From Achromobacter marplatensis (GTDB taxonomy: Bacteria; Pseudomonadota; Gammaproteobacteria; Burkholderiales; Burkholderiaceae_B): a DNA stretch of 64,000 nt. Made by a program: the position numbers and the translations under genes. The first letter of the stretch is position 1. Each line of letters begins with the position of its first letter. Of this stretch, positions 54,986 to 63,879 are shown one piece after another. The notes under the pieces are model-generated. The model did not search any database. It saw only the letters and a program-made list of their open reading frames with translations, and was not told the origin of the DNA. The stretch is from positions 62,001 to 126,000 of the forward strand of contig NZ_NJIG01000010.1 of NCBI RefSeq assembly GCF_002209535.1, written 5' to 3'.

Positions 54986-56245
54986 ATGAATTCACTGATC
55001 GATCGCCGTCTTAACGGGCGCAATAAAAGCGCCGTCAATCGTGAGCGCTTTTTGCGGCGCTACAAGGACCAGATCCGCAAAGCGGTTCACGGGATGATCC
55101 GTGACCGCTCGATTCAGGATATGGATCAAGGCGGAGAGATCAACCTGCCCGCCCGAGATATTTCCGAGCCGACGTTCCGGCACGGGTCGGGCGGCGACCG
55201 CGAGATGGTGCACCCTGGCAATCGTGAATTCGCCAAGGGCGACACCATCGACCGGCCGCAGGGCGGGCAAGGCGAGGGCGGGTCCGAGCCCGGCGAAGGC
55301 GAATCGGTAGACCAGTTCACCTTCAGCCTGTCGCGGGCCGAATTCCTGAACCTGTTCTTCGAGGATCTGGAACTGCCGCATCTGGCGCGCAACCAGCTGG
55401 GTGAAGTCAGCCAGAAGAAATGGCAGCGCGCGGGCTACACCACGACCGGCTCGCCCAGCATGTTGAGCATCAGCCGCACGCTCAAGTCGTCCTTGGCGCG
55501 GCGGGTGGCGCTGAACGTGAAGGCGCGCGCCGATCTTGAAGACGCCGAAGAGGCGCTGGCCAAGGCCCGTGCGGCGGGTGCGCCCGCCGCCGAGATCCGC
55601 ACGCTGGAACAGGACGTCGAGGACTGCCGCGAGCGCCTTGCCCGCGTGCCGTTCCTGGACGACCTGGACCTGCGCTACCGCAACCGGGTCTCGGTCGCCA
55701 TTCCGATGGCGCGCGCGGTCATGTTCTGCCTGATGGACGTGTCCGGTTCCATGGACGAAGGCAAGAAGGACCTGGCCAAGCGCTTCTTCACGCTGCTGTA
55801 CCTGTTCTTGTCGCGCAAGTACGAGCACGTGGATCTGGTCTTCATCCGCCACACGGACAACGCCGAGGAAGTCGACGAGCAGACGTTCTTCTACGACCCC
55901 AAGAGCGGCGGCACCATCGTGCTGTCCGCGCTGGAGCTGATGCGCGAGATCCTGGAAAAGCGCTATCCGCCCGCGGCCTGGAACGTTTACGCGGCGCAAG
56001 CCAGCGACGGCGATTCGTTCGGTGCCGACGCCGGCAAGAGCGCGCGCTTCCTGGCCGAGCATCTGCTGCCGTCGACCCGTTATTTCGCCTATATCGAAAT
56101 TCCCGACTCGCAAGAGGCTCGCAAGAGCAGCCTGTGGGCGGAGTATGAACAGAAGCTGGAGCCGCATTTCGTCATGCGGCGCATCTGCGACCGCGGCGAG
56201 ATCTTCCCCGTGTTCCATGACCTGTTCAAGAAGGAAACCGCATGA
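54986..56245 (+). CDS. YeaH/YhbH family protein (DUF444)
   Basis: A 419-residue protein with a long charged N-terminal region, a glycine/glutamate-rich linker (QGGQGEGGSEPGEGE), and a von Willebrand A-like domain from about residue 245 with a DxSxS metal site (MDVSGSMDEG). It likely works with PrkA as substrate or partner; the molecular role is not established. It overlaps spoVR by four bases. Confidence 0.95.
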   Translation: MNSLIDRRLNGRNKSAVNRERFLRRYKDQIRKAVHGMIRDRSIQDMDQGGEINLPARDISEPTFRHGSGGDREMVHPGNREFAKGDTIDRPQGGQGEGGSEPGEGESVDQFTFSLSRAEFLNLFFEDLELPHLARNQLGEVSQKKWQRAGYTTTGSPSMLSISRTLKSSLARRVALNVKARADLEDAEEALAKARAAGAPAAEIRTLEQDVEDCRERLARVPFLDDLDLRYRNRVSVAIPMARAVMFCLMDVSGSMDEGKKDLAKRFFTLLYLFLSRKYEHVDLVFIRHTDNAEEVDEQTFFYDPKSGGTIVLSALELMREILEKRYPPAAWNVYAAQASDGDSFGADAGKSARFLAEHLLPSTRYFAYIEIPDSQEARKSSLWAEYEQKLEPHFVMRRICDRGEIFPVFHDLFKKETA

Positions 56246-57795
56246 ATGCCATCGTGGGTGCTCTCGTGGAGCCGGCATCGGCCAGCGGCGCGCGGCCGAT
56301 TTCCCAAGGTTCCGAATGGACGTTCGAACTGATCCAGTCCTATGACGAAGCGATCTCCAAGGTCGCGGCGGAATTCGGGCTGGACACCTATCCGAACCAG
56401 ATCGAGGTGATCACCTCGGAACAGATGCTGGACGCCTATGCGTCGGCGGGCCTGCCCATCGGCTATCCGCATTGGTCGTACGGCAAGGAATTCATCCGCA
56501 ACGAGCAATACTACCGCCGCGGCATGCAGGGGCTGGCGTACGAGATCGTCATCAACTCCAACCCTTGCATCGCCTACCTCATGGAAGAGAATTCCATGAC
56601 GATGCAGGCGCTGGTGATCGCGCATGCGTGCTACGGGCACAACTCGTTCTTCAAGGGCAACTACCTGTTCCGCCAATGGACGGACGCAGACGGCGTGCTG
56701 GACTACCTGGTGTTCGCGCGCAAGTACGTGATGTCCTGCGAAGACCGCTACGGTATCGACGCGGTGGAGGCGCTGCTGGACTCGTGCCACGCGCTGTCGC
56801 ACCACGGGGTCGACCGCTACAAGCGCCCGACGCCCATGTCGTTCAAGGGCGAGGCCGCGCGCCAGGCCGAGCGCCAGGAACACGCCCGGCTGCAATACAA
56901 CGACCTGTGGCGTACCTTGCCGCGCCTGGAAGCCGACAAGGACACACGCGCCGAAGCAGCCGTGTTCCCGCCCGAGCCCGAAGAGAACCTGCTGTACTTC
57001 ATCGAGAAGTATTCGCCCAAGCTTGCTCCATGGCAGAAGGAACTGGTGCGCATCGTGCGCAAGGTTGCCCAGTACTTCTACCCGCAGTCACAGACCAAGG
57101 TCATGAACGAAGGCTGGGCTACGTTCTGGCACTACACCATCCTGAACCGCCTGCACGAGAAGGGCTTGGTGGACGACGGCTTCATGATGGAGTTCCTGCA
57201 AAGCCACACCAACGTCGTCAGCCAGCGCGGATTTGACGAACGCGGCTATGGCGGCATCAACCCCTATGCGCTGGGCTTTGCGATGATGTCGGACATCCGC
57301 CGCATCTGCGAGGCGCCGACGCCCGAGGACCGCAAGTGGTTCCCGGACATTGCCGGCAGCGACTGGGGCAAGACGCTGGACTTCGCCATGCGCAACTTCA
57401 AGGATGAGTCCTTCATCTCGCAATACCTGTCGCCGCGCCTGATCCGTGAATTCCGCTTCTTCGCGATCTCGGACCATCAGGCCAATCCCAAGCTGGAAGT
57501 GGCCGCCATCCACAACGACGAAGGCTACCGCGACATCCGCCGCCTGCTGGCCGCGCAGCACAACCGCGACAACCAGGTGCCGGATATCCAGGTGGTGCGC
57601 TTCAACCGCGATTCCGACCGGTCGCTCGTGCTGCGCCATCTGAAGAGCCGCGGCCGGCCGCTGGCCGGCGACGATGCCGAGCAGGTGATGAAGCACTTGG
57701 CGCGCCTGTGGGGCTTCAAGGTGCGGTTGGAAGAAACCGAGCCGGACGGCACCGTCAGTTCATATCGCGAGCAAGAGGCGCCAGCCTCCACCTGA
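56242..57795 (+). CDS. SpoVR family protein
   Basis: A 517-residue SpoVR/YcgB protein, cytosolic, with conserved HACYGHNSFFKGNYLFRQWT and EGWATFWHYTILNRLHEKG segments rich in His and Glu that look like a metal site. In spore formers SpoVR affects cortex formation. In non-spore-formers like this one it belongs to the stress operon with prkA and yeaH, and its biochemistry is unknown. Confidence 0.96.
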   Translation: MNAIVGALVEPASASGARPISQGSEWTFELIQSYDEAISKVAAEFGLDTYPNQIEVITSEQMLDAYASAGLPIGYPHWSYGKEFIRNEQYYRRGMQGLAYEIVINSNPCIAYLMEENSMTMQALVIAHACYGHNSFFKGNYLFRQWTDADGVLDYLVFARKYVMSCEDRYGIDAVEALLDSCHALSHHGVDRYKRPTPMSFKGEAARQAERQEHARLQYNDLWRTLPRLEADKDTRAEAAVFPPEPEENLLYFIEKYSPKLAPWQKELVRIVRKVAQYFYPQSQTKVMNEGWATFWHYTILNRLHEKGLVDDGFMMEFLQSHTNVVSQRGFDERGYGGINPYALGFAMMSDIRRICEAPTPEDRKWFPDIAGSDWGKTLDFAMRNFKDESFISQYLSPRLIREFRFFAISDHQANPKLEVAAIHNDEGYRDIRRLLAAQHNRDNQVPDIQVVRFNRDSDRSLVLRHLKSRGRPLAGDDAEQVMKHLARLWGFKVRLEETEPDGTVSSYREQEAPAST

Positions 57796-57809
57796 GGGCG
57801 GGGCAAGGC

Positions 57810-57840
57810 AAAGGGACGCCCAGTGCGTCCCTTTTTCTTT
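57810..57840 (+). terminator. Terminator of the prkA operon
   Basis: AAAGGGACGC (57810-57819) pairs with GCGTCCCTTT (57825-57834), followed by TTTCTTT. Confidence 0.92.
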
Positions 57841-57846
57841 GGCGAC

Positions 57847-57876
57847 TTGTGGTGGCCGCCCGGATTCTGCTAGAAT
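57847..57876 (+). promoter_or_regulatory. tRNA-Ser promoter
   Basis: TTGTGG (57847-57852) and TAGAAT (57871-57876) lie 18 bp apart, about 55 bp before the tRNA. Confidence 0.65.
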
Positions 57877-57932
57877 CGCGGATTCGCAAATTTCGTAGTG
57901 GTGTTTCTGACCCGCTTCGACGTGAGCAATTA

Positions 57933-58023
57933 GGACAGGTGGCCGAGCGGTTGAAGGCGCACGCCTGGAAAGCGTGTATACGTCAAAAGCGTATCGGGGG
58001 TTCGAATCCCCCTCTGTCCGCCA
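57933..58023 (+). tRNA. tRNA-Ser (anticodon GGA)
   Basis: A 91-nt class II tRNA including an encoded CCA. The acceptor GGACAGG pairs with TCTGTCC. The anticodon loop CTGGAAA gives GGA (57967-57969), reading UCC/UCU. A long variable arm (TATACGTC...GCGTAT) and GGTTCGAATCC T-arm are present. A hairpin terminator follows. Confidence 0.97.
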
Positions 58024-58032
58024 AAAATAAAT

Positions 58033-58069
58033 AAAAGCCCCTGACTTCGAAAGAAGTCAGGGGCTTTTT
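58033..58069 (+). terminator. tRNA-Ser terminator
   Basis: GCCCCTGACTTC-GAAA-GAAGTCAGGGGC followed by TTTTT: a 12-bp stem with a stable tetraloop. Confidence 0.95.
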
Positions 58070-58145
58070 GTTTGCTGCCGTGTAAACCTGGAAAATGCGG
58101 GCGTGGATAGCGCGGGCGGCGCTCGCGATAGAGCGCATGCGCTGA

Positions 58146-58502
58146 TCAGGCGCCCCGGATTTTGCGCGAAAACATCACGCTGACGGATTGTTCGGCCGTT
58201 TGCTTGAGCGTCACGTCCGCGCCCGGACGGTCAAGCTTGAGGGCACCCAGCCCCAGCACCCACAACGGCCCGATGAGTGGTATCGCGCCGATGATGTCGT
58301 GGTGCAGGTTCAAGAAGGGATTGGCGGGTTCATGCAGGTACCGGCAGGTCAGTCCCGCCTGGGCGATCACTGCCTGCGCGCGTTGCAGCGTGCCAGCCAT
58401 GTCCACGACGTTCTCAAGGAAAAAGTTCTCGCGCCGGCCAAGCAATGCATCCAGTTGATCATCGCTTAGCGTGTTCAGGAAGTAGGTACGCGCGAAAGAC
58501 AT
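58146..58502 (-). CDS. Hypothetical protein, 118 residues
   Basis: I do not recognise a family. It is a soluble N-terminal part (SFARTYFLNTLSDDQLDALLGRRENFF) plus one hydrophobic stretch near residues 70-88 (IIGAIPLIGPLWVLGLGALKL), so a single membrane segment or buried helix is possible. A weak ribosome site AAGGCGG lies before the ATG. It is divergent from phoX, and codon use matches its neighbours, which supports it as a real gene. Confidence 0.6.
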   Translation of the reverse strand: MSFARTYFLNTLSDDQLDALLGRRENFFLENVVDMAGTLQRAQAVIAQAGLTCRYLHEPANPFLNLHHDIIGAIPLIGPLWVLGLGALKLDRPGADVTLKQTAEQSVSVMFSRKIRGA

Positions 58503-58592
58503 GGAAGGCCGCCTTGGCTGAGTGCATCATCCGCTGATGCACGTCATGCTACCTAAAACTGTGCGCAATGAATTCATCGGAACGTCTCCAGT

Positions 58593-58643
58593 CTGTCATA
58601 TCGGTCTCGTAATCTCTCAGCCGTTCGTCAGCAAACTTTCAGC
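58593..58643 (+). promoter_or_regulatory. Run of five 11-bp PhoB-like repeats
   Basis: CTGTCAT, GTCTCGT, TCTCAGC, CGTCAGC and TTTCAGC occur with exact 11-bp periodicity (58593, 58604, 58615, 58626, 58637), each followed by a 4-bp spacer. That is the layout of Pho boxes, and the first unit matches the consensus CTGTCAT. It ends 48 bp before the phoX start, so phosphate-starvation control is likely. Confidence 0.7.
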
Positions 58644-58690
58644 CAGCTGACAAATTGCTTGCCGTTTAGCCCTCAAACATAGAGATCCCA

Positions 58691-60556
58691 ATGTCCTACC
58701 TGACAGACAAGTTGCGCGCGCCCTCCCGTGAAGCCCGAGGGGAAGTGACCGTTCCCGGCCAGATGTTCGATGAGATCATCGCCGCCAATCCCACCCGTCG
58801 TACATTGTTGAAGAACAGCTTTGGGCTGTCCGTCCTGTCGGTGTTCGGCGTGACCGCACTGGCCGGCTGTAGCAGCGATGACGATGATGGCGACGACACG
58901 GCTGCGCCGCCGGAACAACCCACGCCCGAGACGCCTGTCCCGACGCCTGAGCCGGGTCCGGACTATTCCGTCACGTTCAAGCCGCTGGGAGACAAGATCG
59001 TGGCCGACACGGTCACGGTTCCCGAAGGTTATGTGGCCGAAGTGTTGTATTCGGCTGGCGACAAGTGTGTGATCGGGTCGGCCGGTTATCTGGGCGTGCC
59101 GCAGTCGTACCCGGCCACCGAGACCCAGGCCGGCGGCCAGCACGACGGCATGCATTTCTATGCGCTGGACGGGGTGGATCCCAACCAGGGCGGCCTGCTG
59201 GTGCTGAACCACGAGAGCCTCGACAACAGCACGCTGGACGTGTCCGTTGAAGGGGTGAAAACCCGCCTGTCCAACGTGGGCGTATCGGTCGTGGAGATCG
59301 CGCGCGACAAGGATGGCAAGTGGGCGGTCAAGGCCGATTCCCGCTACAACAAGCGCTATACCGGCAACACCGTCTACAACGTGAGCGGCCCGGCCGCCTC
59401 GGTCGTGGGCGCGACGGTGGTGGGCACGTTGAACAACTGCGCCAGCGGCAATACGCCGTGGGGCACCTACCTGACCTGCGAAGAGACGACCGACAATTAC
59501 CTGGATCCGACGCAGCCCGAGAACGGCTACGGTTGGGTGGTCGAGATTGATCCCAGCACGCCGGGCTCGACGGCCGTCAAGTGCACGGCGATGGGCCGCT
59601 TCGACCACGAGAACACGGCCTTCATGGTCGACGAGAACAACCGCGTCGCGTTCTACATGGGCGACGACGGCACGCCGGGCTGCATCTACAAGTTCGTGCC
59701 CAGCAAGCCCTTTGACGCGGCCAATCGCGCCAACAACAGCAAGCTGCTCGACGAAGGCACGCTGTACGCAGCGCGCTTCAACGATGATGGCAGCGGCAAC
59801 TGGGTGGAACTGGCGGTGGGTAAGAACAACCTGATCGTGGGCGCCATCGATCCGGGCAACTACACGCAGGTGCGTCCGACCGACGTCCCCACCAATACGC
59901 TGATCGACTTCAACAGCCAGGCCGACGTGCTCATCAACACCAAGGCGGCTGCCCGGGTGGCGGGCGCGACGCTGATGGACCGCCCCGAGTGGATCACGGT
60001 GGGCGTGGACAAGACGGTCTATTGCACGCTGACCAACAACAGCAGCCGCCGCCGCACCAGCGCCGCCAATCCGCGCGTGACCAACCGCCACGGCCACATC
60101 GTGCGCTGGAAAGAGCGCGGCGATTCGCCGCTGGCCACCACGTTCGAATGGGAACTGCTGCTCCTGGCTGGCCAGGACGCGGCGGACGGCGCGGCATCGA
60201 ACATCACCGGCAACATCAAGGGCGACGAGTTCTCCAGCCCGGACGGCATCCGCGTGGACCCGAAGGGGCGCCTGTGGGTGCAGACCGATGCCGGCACCGG
60301 CACGGACGTCACCAATATCTTCGGCAATAACTCGATGTACTACATCGACCAGAAGACGGGCGAGTCCAAGCGTTTCCTGGTGGGGCCGCTGGGTTGCGAG
60401 ATCACCGGCATCGCTTATACGCCGGACCTGACGACGTTCTTCATCAACATCCAGCATCCCAACAAGGACTGGAATACGGTGCGGGCGGGCGGCGGTGATG
60501 CGCGGTCGGCGACCGTGGTGGTGCGCCGCCAGGATGGCAAGCCGGTAGGCGCCTGA
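58691..60556 (+). CDS. phoX: PhoX family alkaline phosphatase, Tat-exported
   Basis: A 621-residue DUF839/PhoX protein. A twin-arginine signal (NPTRRTLLKNSFG, R36-R37) leads to LAGC (C60), so it may be a Tat-exported lipoprotein. An Asp/Pro-rich linker follows (SSDDDDGDDTAAPPEQPTP). The beta-propeller catalytic domain has GLLVLNHE, YLTCEETTDN, GRFDHENT and SSPDGIRVDPKGRLWVQTD, where Ca/Fe ligands lie in the family. It releases phosphate from organic esters outside the cytoplasm. Start and Pho-like repeats upstream fit phosphate regulation. Confidence 0.9.
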   Translation: MSYLTDKLRAPSREARGEVTVPGQMFDEIIAANPTRRTLLKNSFGLSVLSVFGVTALAGCSSDDDDGDDTAAPPEQPTPETPVPTPEPGPDYSVTFKPLGDKIVADTVTVPEGYVAEVLYSAGDKCVIGSAGYLGVPQSYPATETQAGGQHDGMHFYALDGVDPNQGGLLVLNHESLDNSTLDVSVEGVKTRLSNVGVSVVEIARDKDGKWAVKADSRYNKRYTGNTVYNVSGPAASVVGATVVGTLNNCASGNTPWGTYLTCEETTDNYLDPTQPENGYGWVVEIDPSTPGSTAVKCTAMGRFDHENTAFMVDENNRVAFYMGDDGTPGCIYKFVPSKPFDAANRANNSKLLDEGTLYAARFNDDGSGNWVELAVGKNNLIVGAIDPGNYTQVRPTDVPTNTLIDFNSQADVLINTKAAARVAGATLMDRPEWITVGVDKTVYCTLTNNSSRRRTSAANPRVTNRHGHIVRWKERGDSPLATTFEWELLLLAGQDAADGAASNITGNIKGDEFSSPDGIRVDPKGRLWVQTDAGTGTDVTNIFGNNSMYYIDQKTGESKRFLVGPLGCEITGIAYTPDLTTFFINIQHPNKDWNTVRAGGGDARSATVVVRRQDGKPVGA

Positions 60557-60737
60557 CGGACGGCGACCTGGAAGGCGGGACGGAGGTATCGCACCGGCTT
60601 TCCAGGCCGCTTGCGGGTGGCGCCCCAACGGGGTTCCATCGCGCCCGCCAGGTTTGATTTACTCTCTGGAATATCGACAATCATTTTCCTGACGGCTGCG
60701 GCGTGCTGCGGCAGCCGTCGGCATTCCGGAGAAGGCC

Positions 60738-61388
60738 ATGGCCAAGATCACCATCGATTTCGTGTCCGACGTGGCGTGCCCCTGGTGCGCGGTGGGCCTG
60801 GGCGGGCTGCTGGAAGCCATGCGCCGGCTGGAAGGCACGGCGGATGTCGAACTGCGTTTCCGCCCCTTCGAGCTGAATCCCGACATGCCCGCCGGCGGGC
60901 AGAACACCATCGAGCGCCTGATGGCGAAGTACGGGTATGACCGCGAGCGCGTGCAGGCGAACCGCAAGGTCATCAGCGAACGGGCCGCCGCCGTCGGCAT
61001 GCCGATGCGCATGGACGACGACAACCGTTCCTTCAATACCTTCGATGCGCATCGCCTGATCCATTGGGCCGGCCTGCAAGGCCAGGCGCAACAGATCGCG
61101 CTGAAGAAGAGCTTGCTGCAGACCTATCACTATCAAAACCGCGACACCAGCGACGCGGATGTGCTGGCGGAAGCCGCGCGCGACGCCGGCCTGGATGAAG
61201 CCGCCGCGCGCGAGCTGCTGGCTAGCGGCCGCTACGCCGACGAGGTGCGCGCCGAAGAAGAGGAATGGCGCAAGCTCGGCATCACGTCGGTGCCGTCGGT
61301 GATCATCAACGGCCAGTATCTGGTGTCAGGCGGCCAGCCGCCCGAGGCGTTCGAGCAGGCCTTGCGCCAGGTCGCGCAGGAAGGCTAG
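60738..61388 (+). CDS. DsbA family (FrnE-like) oxidoreductase
   Basis: A 216-residue thioredoxin-fold protein with DVACPWCAVG near the N-terminus (C14-P-W-C17), the alpha-helical insertion typical of the FrnE/2-hydroxychromene group, and the cis-Pro region GITSVPSVIINGQ. It has no signal peptide, so it acts in the cytosol. GGAGAAGG precedes the ATG. Its stop shares the CTAG at 61385-61388 with the convergent gene. Confidence 0.93.
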   Translation: MAKITIDFVSDVACPWCAVGLGGLLEAMRRLEGTADVELRFRPFELNPDMPAGGQNTIERLMAKYGYDRERVQANRKVISERAAAVGMPMRMDDDNRSFNTFDAHRLIHWAGLQGQAQQIALKKSLLQTYHYQNRDTSDADVLAEAARDAGLDEAAARELLASGRYADEVRAEEEEWRKLGITSVPSVIINGQYLVSGGQPPEAFEQALRQVAQEG

Positions 61389-62686
61389 TCCGCCGCGGTG
61401 CCTGCCACCTGCACGATGGCGGCCACGTCCAGCACGTACATCTGCCGTTCGCCCTCGTGCACGGAATCGATGCATACCTGCGTGCCGTCGCGGCTCCAGC
61501 GCGGATGCAGGTCGCAGCGGTTTTCCTTGGACAGGCCCGGGTCGGCGTAGAAGCTGCCCAGCGCGTGGCGCTGACCGGTCTGCATGTCGTAGATGAACAG
61601 GATGCGTTCGTGCGTGCCGGCATCCGGATAGGTGTCGCTCAACAGCCAGCGCGGGTCGGCGGGCGAGAAGCTCATGTGCCCGTTCTCGGTCAGCACGCCT
61701 TCGCCCACGACCTGCACGCGGCCGCCCGGCGCGTCTTCATACAGGTGGTAGTGGATGCTGCCGGCATGCGGACCCCAGACGATGATGGAGTGGTCGTCGC
61801 GCCAAAGCGGATGCGAAATCTGGTATTCGGATTTCTCGTAGTCGAAGGTGCCGACGGCGGTGGGATCGAAATCGTCCGCCAGTTGCGGCAACGGATGGTC
61901 GGAACATTCCAGCAGCCGCATGTCGCTGCCGTCCGCGTTCATGGTGATCAGGCGGTGCAGGAAGCAGGTTTCGTCTTCCACGCGCTCGGTCCAGCGATGC
62001 AGGAACAGGATGCGCGACGACGACGGGTTCACTTCGATGTGGCTGACCCAGTGGATGGCGCGTTCCATCGAGGCGCGTGGGTGGAAGTTGCTCAGGTCGG
62101 CATAGCTGACCAGCAGCCGGTGCGCGCCCGTGGCCAGATCCAGCGTGTGGATGCCGTCGTCGGCCGGTGCACGCGCGACTTCGACAGGCGCATTGTCGCT
62201 ATAGCCGATGGTCTGGTGGGTGAGGTAGAGCCTGCGGTAGTCCACGCACAGCGCGTAGCGGCTGTTCGGCGCGGCGACGTAGATGGGTAGCGGCAGATAG
62301 CGCGTTTGGCCGGTGACCACGTCGTGGATCGCCGAGCGCAAGCCGGGATAGAAGCCGCTGTCGTCGTCGCCACGGCAGTTGTAGATCATCTGCGGCGAGG
62401 TCGCGCCGTCCAGCCATTGCAGTTGGCAGCCCATCTGCCAGTTCCAGGCGGTCGTGGCCCCCACTACGTGATAGCGGTCGCCGTCCTCGCGGTCGAAGTA
62501 GCCCACTTCGGCGCGCAGCGACGGCGTCAGCACCGCGTCCATCATCGGCGTGCGGTTGCCCAGCACGTAGCGGCCGTCGCGGTGCCAGACGGTCTTGTTG
62601 TAGTAGCCGAAGAAGTGGTGGTGCGGGCGCGCGCCCAGACGGCGGCACGGGATGGGCGTGGCGATCATGCGGTTCATGGATGGCAT
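61385..62686 (-). CDS. Predicted beta-propeller protein, function unknown
   Basis: A 433-residue soluble protein with repeated Trp/Asp-rich strands: HHHFFGYYNKTVWHRDGRYVLG, HISEV-like IHWVSHIEVNPSSSRILFLHRW, HPLWRDDHSIIVWGPH, MSFSPADPRWLLSDTYPD and LHPRWSRDGTQVCIDS. These resemble TolB/oligogalacturonide-lyase-type propellers, but catalytic identity is not clear. No signal peptide is seen. It precedes a Bug receptor on the same strand, suggesting a sugar-acid or carboxylate pathway. ATGs at 62677 and 62668 are also possible starts. Confidence 0.72.
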   Translation of the reverse strand: MPSMNRMIATPIPCRRLGARPHHHFFGYYNKTVWHRDGRYVLGNRTPMMDAVLTPSLRAEVGYFDREDGDRYHVVGATTAWNWQMGCQLQWLDGATSPQMIYNCRGDDDSGFYPGLRSAIHDVVTGQTRYLPLPIYVAAPNSRYALCVDYRRLYLTHQTIGYSDNAPVEVARAPADDGIHTLDLATGAHRLLVSYADLSNFHPRASMERAIHWVSHIEVNPSSSRILFLHRWTERVEDETCFLHRLITMNADGSDMRLLECSDHPLPQLADDFDPTAVGTFDYEKSEYQISHPLWRDDHSIIVWGPHAGSIHYHLYEDAPGGRVQVVGEGVLTENGHMSFSPADPRWLLSDTYPDAGTHERILFIYDMQTGQRHALGSFYADPGLSKENRCDLHPRWSRDGTQVCIDSVHEGERQMYVLDVAAIVQVAGTAAD

Positions 62687-62750
62687 TCGGGGGAAAAGGG
62701 CGGTGCCCGGGGTGGGAAGGCGCGCGGCGGCGGGCCGCCGCGCACCGGCG

Positions 62751-63740
62751 TCAGCCGGCGGTGATGTGTTCGGTTTCGATGACCTTGTTCCAGCGCGCCC
62801 GTTCGCGCTCGACGAACGCGCGGGCCTCGGCGGGGCTATTGCCCACGGGCGTCATGCCCAGCTTCTCCAGCCCGGCGCGGAAGGCCGGGTCGGCATAGAC
62901 GCGTCGCAGGTCGGCGCTGATCTTTTCGATCAGGGCGTCTGGGACGTCGCGGCTGGCCGCCAGCGTGGTCCAGGAGGTGACCGTCAGGCCCGGCAGCCCC
63001 GCTTCCGCGGCGGTGGGCACGTCGGGCAGGGCGGGCGAGCGGGTCGCGCCCGTGATCGCCAGGGCCTTGAGCTTGTTGGCCTGGATGTAGCCGATGGTGG
63101 TGGGCACGTTCTCGAAGAGCAGTTCGATCTGCCCGCCCAGCAGGTCGTTGGTGGCGGCGGAACTGCCGCGATAGGGGATGTGCACGATGGGCGCTTGCGC
63201 AGCCATCTTGTAGAGCTCGCCCACCATGTGCACCGACGAGCCCACGCCGGCCGAGCCGAAGTGGACCGATTCGGGCTTGGCACGGGCCAGGGCGGTGAGT
63301 TCGGCCAGCGTGTTGGCCGGTAGCCCGGGCGTGGCGACCACGACGTGCGGCATTTCGGCCACGATGGTGATCACCTTCAAGTCCTGGGCGGGCCGGTAGT
63401 TCAGCGACTTGTACACCCCATAGGTCGCGTGCAGGCCGATGGAGCCCAGCAGCAGCGTGTAGCCGTCCGGCCTGGAGTCCGCCACGAACTTGCCCCCGAT
63501 GTGGCCGCCGGCGCCCGGACGGTTTTCCACGACGACCGACTGCCCGTACAGCTTGCCCAGGTGCTCGGCCAAGAGGCGGCCCTGGATGTCGGAACTGCCG
63601 CCGGCGGTAAAGGGCACCACGATGCGCAGCGGGCGGTCGGGGTAGTTGGCTTGCGCCTGGGCGGCCAACGGCAACGCCGAGCCCGCGAGCGTCAGGCACA
63701 GGGCGCGCAGCGCGCGGCGCCAGGGACGGTATGGATTCAT
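62751..63740 (-). CDS. Bug family tripartite tricarboxylate receptor
   Basis: A 329-residue periplasmic receptor. A signal peptide ends near AAQAQA, followed by YPDRPLRIVVPFTAGGSSDIQGR and NRPGAGGHIGGKFVADS. The ATG at 63740 is chosen because it opens the signal peptide and has GGGAAAG upstream; the frame extends to 63815 without a signal. It is divergent from a LysR gene and upstream of the beta-propeller gene. Confidence 0.93.
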   Translation of the reverse strand: MNPYRPWRRALRALCLTLAGSALPLAAQAQANYPDRPLRIVVPFTAGGSSDIQGRLLAEHLGKLYGQSVVVENRPGAGGHIGGKFVADSRPDGYTLLLGSIGLHATYGVYKSLNYRPAQDLKVITIVAEMPHVVVATPGLPANTLAELTALARAKPESVHFGSAGVGSSVHMVGELYKMAAQAPIVHIPYRGSSAATNDLLGGQIELLFENVPTTIGYIQANKLKALAITGATRSPALPDVPTAAEAGLPGLTVTSWTTLAASRDVPDALIEKISADLRRVYADPAFRAGLEKLGMTPVGNSPAEARAFVERERARWNKVIETEHITAG

Positions 63741-63840
63741 GGTCTTTCCCCTACTGGATGATGTGGGGGGCGCGTCTGATGGCACCCTTGGAAAACCGAG
63801 TGTAGGAGCGGCCATGTATTTGAAAAAATTCTTTTTTAGT

Positions 63841-63879
63841 CATAGGCTATGCAAGATTGCTATACATTGAATGCCTATG
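63841..63879. promoter_or_regulatory. Inverted repeat at the LysR start
   Basis: CATAGGC (63841-63847) and GCCTATG (63873-63879) form a perfect 7-bp inverted repeat, centres 32 bp apart. The downstream arm covers the LysR start codon(s), so it could be an autoregulatory site. Confidence 0.5.

Noticed and set aside
57708..58034. A 108-codon frame running through the tRNA
   Set aside because: It translates the serine tRNA (ending with the familiar RIGGSNPPLSA string), so it is not a protein gene.
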